Assembly (NCBI RefSeq): GCF_016599855.1
Contig: NZ_CP067041.1
Location: forward strand, 4,402,001-4,466,000
Direction of reading: 5' to 3'
Origin: Bradyrhizobium diazoefficiens
GTDB taxonomy: Bacteria; Pseudomonadota; Alphaproteobacteria; Rhizobiales; Xanthobacteraceae
DNA length: 64,000 bases
Both the position numbers and the translations under genes were made by a program. This document shows, piece after piece, positions 19,727 through 28,802 of this stretch. Position 1 is the first letter of the stretch. Each line of letters begins with the position of its first letter. A model generated the notes under the pieces. That model saw nothing but the letters and a program-made list of their open reading frames with translations. It ran no database searches and was not told where the DNA came from.

Positions 19727-19784
19727 GAGCATTTGTCGTAACAATATCATGTCGTCGCTGTAACGCCGGTCCGCCGGCACTAAA

Positions 19785-20534
19785 TCAGAGGTCAAGATAA
19801 CTGATCATGGTCACGTCGCGGCCGAGGACACCCCTCCAGTCGCCATCGAGCAGACGCGTCTCATCCGTAAACAGCGGACTGCCTGGATGGCACATGAGCT
19901 CGACCGTGCCGGTCCAAGCGTACCCGGCGACAACCCGCTCATAGAGCGTCGCAAATTCGGTGAAGGCGTTGGTCGTCTGCGTGGGAACGATCGTGGTGAA
20001 CGCCAGGTTCCATGCGGTCGTGGCCGCCCGTATTCCTGGTCGCCGGCGGCCGAGGTTGAAGATGTTGCGCCTGAGGCGCGCCTTGCGGATGTTGAAGCGG
20101 AGCTGAACGCGCTTGAAAACGGCAAACAGCGCCGGATGGGTATGAATGTGATGGTGTGAGTCGAGATGCGACACTGGTACGCGCAGGTCGAGAGCGCGCT
20201 CGACCTGAGCGCACCATTCACGGAACACCGCTTCCCTCGTCTCTCCGCTCAGCGTCAGATTCTTGACCCAGCCTGGCGCCAGTGCGCCGCTCTCGTCGCA
20301 CAAGGCATCGAGCGCGGCACCGCGCGTCAATGGCAGGAATTCAGTGGCGTTGAGGTGGACCCCGAACGAAGCCTGCGGGAAATCCCGGAGCCGGGCCGCC
20401 GCGGCCTCGACTGCCGACCCGTTCGCCAGGATGGTCGCAGAAGTGACGCTTCCGGCTTCGATCAGCCGGAAAATATCCTCGTTCACGACGCGGTCGTGCC
20501 CAAGATCGTCGGCGTTGACGATCAGGCGCCTCAT
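19785..20534 (-). CDS. ChbG/HpnK-family carbohydrate deacetylase (YdjC-like)
   Basis: 249 residues. NADDLGHDRVVNEDI at the N-terminus and HLDSHHHIHTHPALF in the middle are the metal-binding motifs of the YdjC/ChbG fold, which deacetylates N-acetylated sugars or glycolipids. The frame overlaps the stop of the FkbH-like gene by four bases, so the two are translationally coupled. No signal peptide is present, so it acts in the cytoplasm. It may deacetylate a precursor of the locus polysaccharide; the hopanoid pathway is unlikely since no hpn genes are near. Confidence 0.88.
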   Translation of the reverse strand: MRRLIVNADDLGHDRVVNEDIFRLIEAGSVTSATILANGSAVEAAAARLRDFPQASFGVHLNATEFLPLTRGAALDALCDESGALAPGWVKNLTLSGETREAVFREWCAQVERALDLRVPVSHLDSHHHIHTHPALFAVFKRVQLRFNIRKARLRRNIFNLGRRRPGIRAATTAWNLAFTTIVPTQTTNAFTEFATLYERVVAGYAWTGTVELMCHPGSPLFTDETRLLDGDWRGVLGRDVTMISYLDL

Positions 20535-22375
20535 GCGGCGACTTTATCGCCGGCCAAATCGCTCGCGTCCAGCGCAATCACGGCCCCGTCCTCAAGGTCG
20601 GCAGTCGCCAGATCGAGCGCCAGCAGGACCCTGCCCGCTTCTTCCTTCTCGGTCGAGAAGCGCATGTCCGCGAACACCTTGAGCAGCGGCTTGTTCTTGG
20701 ACGTCGGCCGCAGATCGGCCAGCAGCTTCCGATGTCCGCGTTCGCGCGCGCGGCGCGCCAGCCAGCCGAACACGCAATGTTCGACGCGCTTCTGCGCCAC
20801 GCGGCAGGACATGACGAAGTCCAGCAGCATGGGTTGCCCGGCATCCTCGACGACGCTGGCAAATCCGACGATCCCATAGCTGCCGAAGCGGTCTTCGCAT
20901 TCTATGGCCAGGCAGAGATTCCCGGGAGTGCGGAGAAGTCGGTCAAACGCCTCCGGGTCGTAACTCCGGCCGGAGAGGTTGAGCTGATTGGTGCGCTCGA
21001 TCAGCTCAAGGCAGCGCAACGTCTCCGCAGCGGTCGATGGCTTGAAGATGCGCAGTTTTATCTCGCATGAGCGGAGGAAGTCGAGATAATCGCCCGCGAA
21101 GACTTCGCGAGCGCGATCGCGATGCACCTCGGTGAGATAGGACAGCCGCCGCTGGCGGCTGGCCGACGTCACGGGCACATCGAACTCCGGCCGGTCAAGC
21201 ACGGATTCGAGGCCCTGCTCCGAATAGACCCGCACCATCGGCAGCGCGGTCCCGACCTCCTGCCTCTCGAAGGGAGAGTCGTCGATCAGCGCAAAAGTAT
21301 CGATGTTGATGTTGAGCCGATCGGCGATCTGTTGCAGGTTGGCGCTCTTCTGGCCCCAGTTGACCGCCGGACAAAGGAAATAGTCGCTCAAGCCAAAATC
21401 GGCGATGACCGCCAGGGCGTCGTCGTGATTGTTCTTGCTGACGACAGTCTGAATGATGCCACGGGCGTCGAGCTGCTTGATCAACTCGACGGCCTCCGGT
21501 CGCAGACTGAGGTTGGCTGCTCCGTCCTCGACAAGGATACCCTGCCACAGCGTGTTGTCGAGATCCCAGGCGACGCATTTGACCTTGCGCGCCGGCCCGC
21601 GCACCTCCCCACCAACAACCGGGAGGCTCGCGTCCTGGCGCAGCGCGACGAAATCAAGCCATGTGAAGATCACCCGAACCTCGTGATCGACTTCAGGCTC
21701 AATCGTCAGAAAATATTCCCTTTCGGCGAGGTCGCGCGGAAGCGGGACGGGAATGGAGAAGAAGTTCGGACCCGGCGCCACCTCGACCGCATGGCGGAAG
21801 ATGGTCGCATCGTCGACCCGCAAATTAAGCGCCAAGCGAAACGGCGAGCTTTCCGGACTAAAGCATTCGATGACAAAGGCGTTGTATTGATCGTTGGCCC
21901 GGCCCAAATGACGAAAGACCCGACTGCGCAGCTTGGCCAGGAGGTCATGGGGGACGCTGTTCGCCGCATCGATATGCTTGACCGCCGAATGGGTCACATT
22001 CGCCATGGCGACGGCGGCATCGTCGAACCGCTCGATCACCTGATGCGCCCGGGTCGAGACCAGGCAGCCGGTCAGTTCGGTCTCGAGCTTGGCCCAGCGG
22101 CGGAAGCGAATGTCGGCGCCGAAGCCGAGCCCGCCGCTGGCGGCGGTGTTACGAACGATACCATAGGCAAATCGCGCACAACGCCCGTCGCCACGGGGAA
22201 CGTACAGGCGGCACGTCGAATAGCATTGCGGTACGGCGCATTCGACGCAGTGCTCCTGCCAATGCAGCAACATCACGCCAGCCACATCTGTCGCGGGGAG
22301 ACGCGAGCGGATTTCCGGGATTGGCGCCTCGGTGCTCGCCGAGATGTCGGCCCGCGCCCATTCAGACTGATACAT
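20531..22375 (-). CDS. FkbH-like HAD-IIIC protein with cysteine-rich N-terminus
   Basis: 614 residues. The C-terminal 350 form an FkbH-like module: HAD domain with AWDLDNTLWQG (nucleophile Asp near 271), TVVSKNNHDDA and ALIDDSPFERQEV, then a GNAT-like domain ending about 590. FkbH-type proteins usually load glyceryl or similar acyl groups onto carrier proteins, but stand-alone versions occur in polysaccharide loci. The first 80 residues hold Cys43, 46, 51, 55 and 66 (C-x2-C-x4-C-x3-C-x10-C), a pattern that could bind zinc or an iron-sulfur cluster. Residues 80-250 look beta-rich. GGAGG lies 13 bases before the ATG, a long spacing. No carrier protein is in view. Confidence 0.82.
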   Translation of the reverse strand: MYQSEWARADISASTEAPIPEIRSRLPATDVAGVMLLHWQEHCVECAVPQCYSTCRLYVPRGDGRCARFAYGIVRNTAASGGLGFGADIRFRRWAKLETELTGCLVSTRAHQVIERFDDAAVAMANVTHSAVKHIDAANSVPHDLLAKLRSRVFRHLGRANDQYNAFVIECFSPESSPFRLALNLRVDDATIFRHAVEVAPGPNFFSIPVPLPRDLAEREYFLTIEPEVDHEVRVIFTWLDFVALRQDASLPVVGGEVRGPARKVKCVAWDLDNTLWQGILVEDGAANLSLRPEAVELIKQLDARGIIQTVVSKNNHDDALAVIADFGLSDYFLCPAVNWGQKSANLQQIADRLNINIDTFALIDDSPFERQEVGTALPMVRVYSEQGLESVLDRPEFDVPVTSASRQRRLSYLTEVHRDRAREVFAGDYLDFLRSCEIKLRIFKPSTAAETLRCLELIERTNQLNLSGRSYDPEAFDRLLRTPGNLCLAIECEDRFGSYGIVGFASVVEDAGQPMLLDFVMSCRVAQKRVEHCVFGWLARRARERGHRKLLADLRPTSKNKPLLKVFADMRFSTEKEEAGRVLLALDLATADLEDGAVIALDASDLAGDKVAA

Positions 22376-22461
22376 GTCCGTTACCCGACCTCCTCCGAGG
22401 CGCGCTGGAAGTACCAGCGCCTCATCGAGGAATAGTAGAGAAACTTGTCATTGAGATGACT

Positions 22462-22476
22462 GTTAACATAGCGACT
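22462..22476 (-). promoter_or_regulatory. Recurrent motif copy (AGTCGCTATGTTAAC) before the FkbH-like gene
   Basis: A weaker copy keeping TATGTTA and the orientation; it ends 87 bases before the ATG, again in the shared spacing range. Confidence 0.35.
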
Positions 22477-22519
22477 CACACGCTTATAACGGAGGCTCCC
22501 AGATGAGGCTTTGTGTCGA

Positions 22520-24478
22520 TCATTCAGCCGGTGGATCGCGACGGCCGGGAATAGATTGCGGCGAGCAGGTCTGCCCATTCATCTCGCTCAACTTCTGTGG
22601 CGTGGTCAGCAACAGCGCACCCAGTGCCGGATCCTCCAGCACCACACCCGCACCGCGAAAGAACTTGTTTCCGGAAATCAGATTATACTTCGGCTGTCCG
22701 GGCTGGTCCTGCAGCAGTTCGGCCAGATGCGGATAGCGCGAGCGGTAGGGCTCCCGGTCGTAAGGAACCGCGACGAGCCTGCGGCGAATCTCGGAAGACG
22801 GATCGTTCACCGAGGCTTTGGCCCAGCTCAAGCCGCGCCCGTCGAGTAGAACTCCGAACTGATCTGCATCGGCGATCGTATTTTCCATAACGATATTATC
22901 GCGGCCGCCGCCGACCAGGATTCCTCGCCGCAGGCTCACGACCACGTTGCGCCAGACGACGATGCCGCTCGCGGCATCGTCGAGGTAAATGCCGCTTACG
23001 TCCCGATCGGGTGCCGGCGTAATTCCGTGAATGACGTTGCCGTCGATGCAGGTGCCGCGCGCGCTCCAGTCCCGGCCCGTGTAGATCGCCGCGCAGTCGC
23101 CGCACTCCGACATGGTGCGCGAGATGTCGTTGTGACGGATGAGATGATCGTTGCCCTGGAAGCCAATCGCCTGGGACGGCGCGTCGCTGAGGATATTGCC
23201 TTCGACGACGATGCCGACGCCATCGATCCGGATTCCATCCCGACCGCTGCGGATGCGCCGCCCGAAGCGATACAGAATGTTGGAGAGAATCCTTTGCCTG
23301 GCGGAAACGAGGTTTTGCCGGTCCCCGCCCGTGACCCAGGCGCCTTCTTCGCCGGTATCGTGGATGATGGAGTTCTGCAGCAGAAAGTCGCGGCCGCCCT
23401 CGACCGCGACCCCGCGCATTCCGGTGTCCGCCACCTGGATATGATCCAATTGCACGTCGTCGCTGTTGACGACACGGATGGCGTCGCCACGCACGCCCAG
23501 CACGCTGAGCCCTTCGATCCGCACGTGTCGCGCCCCGGTAATGACGATCGCGTTGTTCAGGACGGATGCTTGGATGGTTCGCGCGTCTTTGGCGTGTGCC
23601 CAGACCGCCAGCACGCGATTGGCGCGGTCGAGATAGAACTGGTTGGGAGCGCTGAACAGGCTTGGCGGGCCCTCCAGCGCGGCAAAATCGCGCCATTTCG
23701 GTGGATAGTCGAACGGACGCACTGTCCGGATGACGCCCGAGATGGGGTCGACATCGGCGATCTGGACACGCTGGTAACCCCACTCGACGCCGGGAAATCC
23801 CGCGAACCAGACGTCGGTGCGGCCGGCAACGGCGGAGACCGGCGCGTCGCGGATCACCACCCGCGATCTATCGATGCCGCGCTCGATTTCCGAATAGCCG
23901 AACGCCGGCCACCGGGCTGGAGTCAACGGCGTGTCGCCGACGAAGAACTCCATCTCTGCCGCATGGCGCGGAAGCGAGTGCCCCCGCGGCAGCTCCACTC
24001 CAAGATCGGGAAATTCGGATTGCGGCAGGGAGTAATATCTTATCTTGCCGCGCGCAATCTCGGGGAGTTGGTCTTCGATATGCTTCGCCGGAGGAATGAC
24101 GCTCTCGACTTTTTTCCAGCCGACGAGGCGCACGTCAGCACCGGGCCTCGCCTCGAGCGTGATCCCGCCTTCGCCTGCGAGGCCCGCATCGATGACAATG
24201 GGCTTGTCCAGGTAATAGGTTCCAGTCTGCAATTCGACCTCGAGGGGTGTCGCGGGATCGGAAACGCGCCGTCTGGCGGCTTCCTCCAGCGCGAAGCTCA
24301 AAGTCGGGCGCCCGTCAGCCGACCGGCGCAGGTCAGTTCCACCGTCGGGAGCAACCAACAGCCGCTGCGGCTGTCGACCGGCCCGGACCGCCTCTTCTCC
24401 GGCCGATGAACCAATGGTCGCAAGCAACGCCCACACGGCTATCGATGGTGCATACATGGCCAATCGTAGGAATAACAT
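22520..24478 (-). CDS. Secreted right-handed beta-helix protein (pectate-lyase-like fold)
   Basis: 652 residues from ATG 24478, giving a signal peptide (MLFLRLAMYAPSIAVWALLATIGSSAGEE). AAGG lies just two bases before this ATG, so ATG 24457 (MYAPSIAV) is possible. Residues 320-560 hold parallel beta-helix repeats with the rungs NAIVITGARHVRIEGLSV, NSDDVQLDHIQVADT, LLQNSIIHDTG and RHNDISRTMSECGDCAAIYT. This is the layout of proteins that bind or cleave acidic polysaccharides. The context suggests a periplasmic lyase or epimerase acting on the locus polymer; catalytic residues are not identifiable by eye. Convergent to nothing; 110 bases follow the parvulin gene at 24589. Confidence 0.82.
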   Translation of the reverse strand: MLFLRLAMYAPSIAVWALLATIGSSAGEEAVRAGRQPQRLLVAPDGGTDLRRSADGRPTLSFALEEAARRRVSDPATPLEVELQTGTYYLDKPIVIDAGLAGEGGITLEARPGADVRLVGWKKVESVIPPAKHIEDQLPEIARGKIRYYSLPQSEFPDLGVELPRGHSLPRHAAEMEFFVGDTPLTPARWPAFGYSEIERGIDRSRVVIRDAPVSAVAGRTDVWFAGFPGVEWGYQRVQIADVDPISGVIRTVRPFDYPPKWRDFAALEGPPSLFSAPNQFYLDRANRVLAVWAHAKDARTIQASVLNNAIVITGARHVRIEGLSVLGVRGDAIRVVNSDDVQLDHIQVADTGMRGVAVEGGRDFLLQNSIIHDTGEEGAWVTGGDRQNLVSARQRILSNILYRFGRRIRSGRDGIRIDGVGIVVEGNILSDAPSQAIGFQGNDHLIRHNDISRTMSECGDCAAIYTGRDWSARGTCIDGNVIHGITPAPDRDVSGIYLDDAASGIVVWRNVVVSLRRGILVGGGRDNIVMENTIADADQFGVLLDGRGLSWAKASVNDPSSEIRRRLVAVPYDREPYRSRYPHLAELLQDQPGQPKYNLISGNKFFRGAGVVLEDPALGALLLTTPQKLSEMNGQTCSPQSIPGRRDPPAE

Positions 24479-24588
24479 GTCCTTCAACCTTCGATGTGTT
24501 ACTACCGCCGAACGGCGCGGAGGTCCGTCAGTCGAAGTGGTATGCAATGGAAGCTGATCCTGCAGCGGGACGTGTCCTGGCGCGCGCG

Positions 24589-25602
24589 TTAACGCGCCGG
24601 CTGCGCCTCGGGTTTTGTCCGGAGCAGTTTCGTCAGCGCGATTTCGTTCACAACCGGCGGGGTTTGCTTGAGCAATTCCGTCACATAGGCGCGACGATTG
24701 GCCTCGACGCGTTCAGCTCGCATGCGCTCGACCAGCGCGTCCCTCACCTCCGCATACGGCCGCGTGTGGGCCGCCTCAGTATCCAACAGCTTCACGATGT
24801 GCCAGCCGTCATCGAGCCGGATCGGATCCGTGAGTCCGGCTTTTGGCAATCCGGTGACTTGGCCGCGAATTTCGGGCCGAAGTTCCGGCTCGTTCACCCA
24901 GCCGATCTCGCCGTCCCGCTCGGCCGACGCGGAATCCTCGGACGAGCTGTGCGCAATCGCGCCGAAATCCGCGCCCGGCTGCTTGGCCTTCTTGACAACG
25001 TCATCGAGCTTCTTGCGCGCCGCATCCTCGGCGGCCTTGTCCGCCTCCTTCGGCACCGCGACCACGACCTGGGCAAGGCGGAAACGGCGGGGAACGAGCA
25101 GAGCGCTGGCGTTTGCCTCGTACACGCTCTTGATCTCGGCCTCGCTCGGAAAACTGTCAGGCGGCGCCGTCACCGACTGGAGATAGCTTTCGACGATCAG
25201 GCTTTCGCGCGCGCGTGCAAGCTGGGCGATAACGGCCGGCTGCTGCTCCCATTTCTTCGCCGTCGCCTCCCTGAGCACGAGGCGATTGGCGAGGATCGCC
25301 CGCACCGTCTGGCTCAGCAGGGCCGGGTCGCGCGCCAGTGCGGCCTGCTGGCGCGCATCCAGAAGCTGGATCGTCGCCTTCACCTCCTCCGCAGTCACAT
25401 CGCTGCCGCCGACCCGCGCAATGACCTCGCCGCTCTTCACGGCCGGAGTCTCCTCGACCGCGGCAGAGCGCGCTGGTGCGGCAGGCCCAGGGCGCGCGGG
25501 GGCCGGCTGCGGTGCATTGCGGGTCTGCGCCATCGCTACGGACGAGGTCGCGGCGAACAGCACGCCGACAAGCATGGCGGCTTTGAATGCAGGATTGGTC
25601 AT
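24589..25602 (-). CDS. Parvulin-type peptidyl-prolyl isomerase, periplasmic
   Basis: 337 residues, signal peptide ending SVAMAQ, then a Pro/Ala-rich linker (26-50). A SurA-like helical region follows at about 60-160, then a rotamase domain at about 165-270 (FRLAQVVVAVP, ERDGEIGWVNEPELRPEI, GLTDPIRLDDGWHIVKLLD). It overlaps the preceding coiled-coil gene by four bases and closes the seven-gene TpsB-TonB operon. The likely role is periplasmic chaperone for the exported partner or the outer-membrane proteins encoded upstream. Confidence 0.88.
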   Translation of the reverse strand: MTNPAFKAAMLVGVLFAATSSVAMAQTRNAPQPAPARPGPAAPARSAAVEETPAVKSGEVIARVGGSDVTAEEVKATIQLLDARQQAALARDPALLSQTVRAILANRLVLREATAKKWEQQPAVIAQLARARESLIVESYLQSVTAPPDSFPSEAEIKSVYEANASALLVPRRFRLAQVVVAVPKEADKAAEDAARKKLDDVVKKAKQPGADFGAIAHSSSEDSASAERDGEIGWVNEPELRPEIRGQVTGLPKAGLTDPIRLDDGWHIVKLLDTEAAHTRPYAEVRDALVERMRAERVEANRRAYVTELLKQTPPVVNEIALTKLLRTKPEAQPAR

Positions 25603-26192
25603 GGCTTGGCCTTCTGTTCGAGGATCTTGTCGCGAAAATCCTGGGCCGCGTTCTGATGCTCGACCCGCTTCAACCCGAATACGGGATCGTGGTCGAGAAC
25701 CTTCTCGAACGGATCCATCGCTTCGTATCTGGTCACGACCTCGTTGGCCGTCTTCACGAGCTGAACGTTCTTGGCCTCGCAGGCTTTGGTACTGGCCTTG
25801 AACGCGGTCGCCTCGGCCTCGAACTTGGCGCGCTCGGCATCCTTGGCGCGCGCCACGCCCGCCGCCTCACCATAGGCGACCTTCCACTTCTCGAGTGAAT
25901 CGTCGCGTTCGGTAAGGCGCTCGTTGAAGTCCTTCACGGCTTGGCGATAGGCCTGCTCCGCTTCCTTGACCTGGGCACGATACGCTTCGTTCTGCTTGCG
26001 CAGACGTTCGCGTTCCTGCTCGGCCGCCGTCAGCTTGGCCTGGAGCGCGGCACGCTGATCTTCCGCCGCCCTCGCCTGCGCCGTGGCGGACCGCAACGCC
26101 TCGCGCAGGCGATCGCCTTCCTGGTCCGCGTGCGCGGCGGAGGTGACAATCAAACCCAATGCGACAAGGGAACAAAGGCGCAAGAGCCGCAT
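25599..26192 (-). CDS. Periplasmic coiled-coil protein of the TonB operon
   Basis: 197 residues: signal peptide (ending SAAHA), then a long charged heptad-like helix from about 25 to 140 (LREALRSATAQARAAEDQRAALQAKLTAAEQE). A short conserved-looking tail follows, VLDHDPVFGLKRVEHQNAAQDF. The two Cys at most do not suggest metal binding. I do not recognise a named family. Tight coupling (two bases after the porin gene, four-base overlap with the parvulin) implies a shared periplasmic job, perhaps as a spacer or adaptor between inner- and outer-membrane parts. Confidence 0.75.
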   Translation of the reverse strand: MRLLRLCSLVALGLIVTSAAHADQEGDRLREALRSATAQARAAEDQRAALQAKLTAAEQERERLRKQNEAYRAQVKEAEQAYRQAVKDFNERLTERDDSLEKWKVAYGEAAGVARAKDAERAKFEAEATAFKASTKACEAKNVQLVKTANEVVTRYEAMDPFEKVLDHDPVFGLKRVEHQNAAQDFRDKILEQKAKP

Positions 26193-26194
26193 GA

Positions 26195-27997
26195 TCAGAA
26201 CCTCGCATTGAGATCAAGCTGGACGACGTCGACCGCGTAAGGCAGGCCTGCGATGTTGTTGGCGCTCATCCAGCGCACCGACGCCCAGATGTTCTCGCCG
26301 AGACCGACATTACCGCCGATGAAGTAGCCCTTGAGATTGGTGCCGCCGAGACCAAAGTCGGAATCAACGAACGCATCCACCATCGCGTCGGATTGCAGGT
26401 ATTTATAGCCGACATGCGCATTCCAGTCCCAAAGATGCTTGACCTCCTTGTTGCCGACGGTCAGGCGGGCGAGCCACCCCTGATTACCGCCGTTATAGGG
26501 ACCCGGGCTGCCGTCCGGTGTGCCCGCAAAATTGTTCGGCCACACCGCGACGGCCGCGACTGCGGCACGGTCAAACGCGGTGTTCCAGATATATTCACCA
26601 TCAAGGATGATGTGAATCGGATTGAACTGTGCGAAGTCGAGCTGAGCGCTCGCGACGACCGGCCGGAAGTCGCTGGCAAGGCCGTAGTACTGATACGGGG
26701 TCGTCGTGAAAGGGACGGTAATGAGCGGAATGTTGCGCAAGCGCATATAGGTGTTGCCCTTCTGCGCGAAGGACGGTCGCAGCAAATCCGTGTCGCAGAC
26801 GTCGCTTGCCGTAATGACAAGGCATTCGCTGGAAAGCTTACCTTTCACATTGGTGAAGTCATAGTAGGCAAACGCCAAGGTGAGACTGGTTTCGGGATCG
26901 AGTCTTGCGCCAAAGCCACCTTGAACGCCGAACAGCCACTTGTCTCGGCTCGGCACCTTCGTTGGTCCTGATATCGTGGCAGTATTGAGTCCCGCATTCA
27001 GATCGGTGTTGAAGACAGGAAAGGCACCGCCTACGAAGAAGGGCGTGAAGCCCTCGGCAACTTCCTGCTTGGCCTGAATTGCGAAACCGTCGAAGCCGAT
27101 ATCCTTGTACCAGACCAGATCCGTCGGCGACCAGAATGGGTTGTCGAATCGGCCGACAGATCCAACGAAGTCCTGCACTGGCTGATATTTGACGAAAGCG
27201 CGGTCGAGCCAGAGCGCGTACTTCGAGAAATTTCCAGCGTTCGTGCCAAATGTCTGATTGGTTGAGACTGGCGAACTGTTTTCTCCCGTCGCGATTCTCA
27301 GGCCTGCGGTGAACCCATCGAACAGATCGACGTCGGCACCAAGGCGCGCGCGGAAGCGGAAGCGGTTACGGTCTTGGGTCGCATTGTAGGTGGGTGGAAA
27401 GTAGGGATTCAGGATATCCTCGCTAAAGGGAGACCCGGTATTGATCGCGTTGAAATTTTCGAAGAGACTACCATTTCCGGCCGGGAAATGGTCGCCCTCA
27501 TAACGCGCGCGGACGTCGCCGGAGAACCGGATTCGCTGCGCCCACTCCGGATACTTGCCCGGCGAGGCCCAGTTCTCCTTCTCCGCCTTCGCCATCACCT
27601 CGGCGCGAATTTCGTCGCGCAGCTGCTCCTTGACGATCTCGGGGACATAGGTGACGCGCTTGGTGCCGGGCGGCGAGACCGCTTCCGTGGCAGTCGTCGC
27701 CGCCTTCTCGGCGCCTTCCGCCTTGGTGGTGGCCTCACGCATAGCCTGGCGGGCGACATAGGCTTCGTCGTCCGCCTGTTTGATCAAAGCCGCCGCCTGG
27801 TCCTCGCTCAGCGTGCCCTGCTTCACCAGCAGGTTGATCAGGTTGACGGTTGCGTTCGACGATGGCGGCGCGTCGCGCGACACGGTCGGGCGCTTGCCAG
27901 GAGACGTATCGTCCTGAGCCGAGGCGGTGCCGGAAAGCGCAAGCAGGATGGCTGCGGTCCCCGCAAGCTGTCGCTTCGTCATCTCTACACCCCACAT
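26195..27997 (-). CDS. Putative porin (Porin_5-like outer-membrane beta-barrel)
   Basis: 600 residues with a signal peptide (MWGVEMTKRQLAGTAAILLAL...ASAQ). A helical segment at about 45-130 (LINLLVKQGTLSEDQAAALIKQADDEAYVAR) is characteristic of the putative-porin family. A beta-barrel with alternating aromatic strands follows, starting RIRFSGDVRARYEGD and ending in the C-terminal VQLDLNARF with a terminal Phe, the outer-membrane insertion signal. AGAAGGG eight bases upstream supports the ATG. As the only free-standing barrel beside TonB/ExbBD it is a candidate partner of that energy system, although no plug domain or TonB box is evident. Confidence 0.85.
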   Translation of the reverse strand: MWGVEMTKRQLAGTAAILLALSGTASAQDDTSPGKRPTVSRDAPPSSNATVNLINLLVKQGTLSEDQAAALIKQADDEAYVARQAMREATTKAEGAEKAATTATEAVSPPGTKRVTYVPEIVKEQLRDEIRAEVMAKAEKENWASPGKYPEWAQRIRFSGDVRARYEGDHFPAGNGSLFENFNAINTGSPFSEDILNPYFPPTYNATQDRNRFRFRARLGADVDLFDGFTAGLRIATGENSSPVSTNQTFGTNAGNFSKYALWLDRAFVKYQPVQDFVGSVGRFDNPFWSPTDLVWYKDIGFDGFAIQAKQEVAEGFTPFFVGGAFPVFNTDLNAGLNTATISGPTKVPSRDKWLFGVQGGFGARLDPETSLTLAFAYYDFTNVKGKLSSECLVITASDVCDTDLLRPSFAQKGNTYMRLRNIPLITVPFTTTPYQYYGLASDFRPVVASAQLDFAQFNPIHIILDGEYIWNTAFDRAAVAAVAVWPNNFAGTPDGSPGPYNGGNQGWLARLTVGNKEVKHLWDWNAHVGYKYLQSDAMVDAFVDSDFGLGGTNLKGYFIGGNVGLGENIWASVRWMSANNIAGLPYAVDVVQLDLNARF

Positions 27998-28064
27998 GGC
28001 ATCAACCCTTCTTCAACTCTCACACTCATTTGCGCGGGACGGCTCTCGCCGTTCCGCCGTCTCC

Positions 28065-28790
28065 TCAACCCGGAGTGCGCGCCGTGACCTGCATCACGAT
28101 CGGCATCGGCATTTCCTTCGGCGGCGGCTCGCGCAGAGTCATGCCGCCGAGAACCTGGTCGCGGATCACCGCGTCGAGCTCGCCGTTGCCGGTCGACGAT
28201 ACCAGCTGCACGCGGTTGATCCGGCCGGTCGCGTCCGGCCAGAGCCGAACCCTGACCCGCATCGTCGCGTGGCGCGTCTTTTCGTTCGCACGCAGCGCGG
28301 CTTCGATCTGCGCCTGCACGATGCTCGCGTACCAGCCCCATTTGCTGCTCCCGCCGCCGCCTCCGCTCCCGCCTCCGATCAGGCCGCCCTTGCCACCCTT
28401 CAGGGTCCCGGGACCAGTCGTGTTGGCTTCGATCGACGGCGGACTGTCCATCGGACTGTCGGGTGCATCCGGCGGTGCGTCCTTCGGGATGTCCACCGGC
28501 TTCTCCTCGATCATCTCCTGCTTGACCGGAGTCTGCTCGACCATCTTCTGCTCGGGCTGCTGCTCCGGTGGCGGCGGCGGAGGTGGCGGGGGCGGCGGCG
28601 GCGGAACGATCATCGTCACCTGAAGCTCGTTCACCTTGCGCGGTGGATACTTGTCGCCGTTCATCAGCACCATGAGGCCGCCGACCATCAGCGCGAGCAC
28701 CACGAGAGCGCCGCCGCCCAGCAGCAGATAGCGCCGCCAGGCCGGGCCTTCGCTTTCCTCGATATCGTCGCGCTGGTCCATCGGCGTCAC
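28065..28790 (-). CDS. TonB-like energy transducer
   Basis: 241 residues. One membrane helix (about 22-44), then a run of 13 prolines near residues 64-76 and further P/E/K-rich spacer, a Gly-rich segment (GGGSGGGGGSSKWGW) and a C-terminal domain at about 155-235. In that domain, MRVRVRLWPDATGRINRVQLVSSTGNGELDAV matches the TonB_C fold. TonB links the proton-driven ExbB/ExbD motor to outer-membrane proteins. It sits 12 bases after exbD. The usual His in the TonB membrane helix is not obvious (GGALVVLALMVGGLMVLM), which is odd. Confidence 0.88.
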   Translation of the reverse strand: MTPMDQRDDIEESEGPAWRRYLLLGGGALVVLALMVGGLMVLMNGDKYPPRKVNELQVTMIVPPPPPPPPPPPPPEQQPEQKMVEQTPVKQEMIEEKPVDIPKDAPPDAPDSPMDSPPSIEANTTGPGTLKGGKGGLIGGGSGGGGGSSKWGWYASIVQAQIEAALRANEKTRHATMRVRVRLWPDATGRINRVQLVSSTGNGELDAVIRDQVLGGMTLREPPPKEMPMPIVMQVTARTPG

Positions 28791-28802
28791 ATGCGCTCAG
28801 GT

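Noticed and set aside
20732..22435. Long open frames on the plus strand opposite the FkbH-like gene
   Set aside because: High GC makes antisense frames long. The translations are rich in Arg, Gly, Asp and Gln with no domain, and the minus strand encodes a clear FkbH protein.
28570..28610. GGCGGCGGAGGTGG repeats as a CRISPR or satellite array
   Set aside because: They encode the proline run of TonB; there are no spacers.
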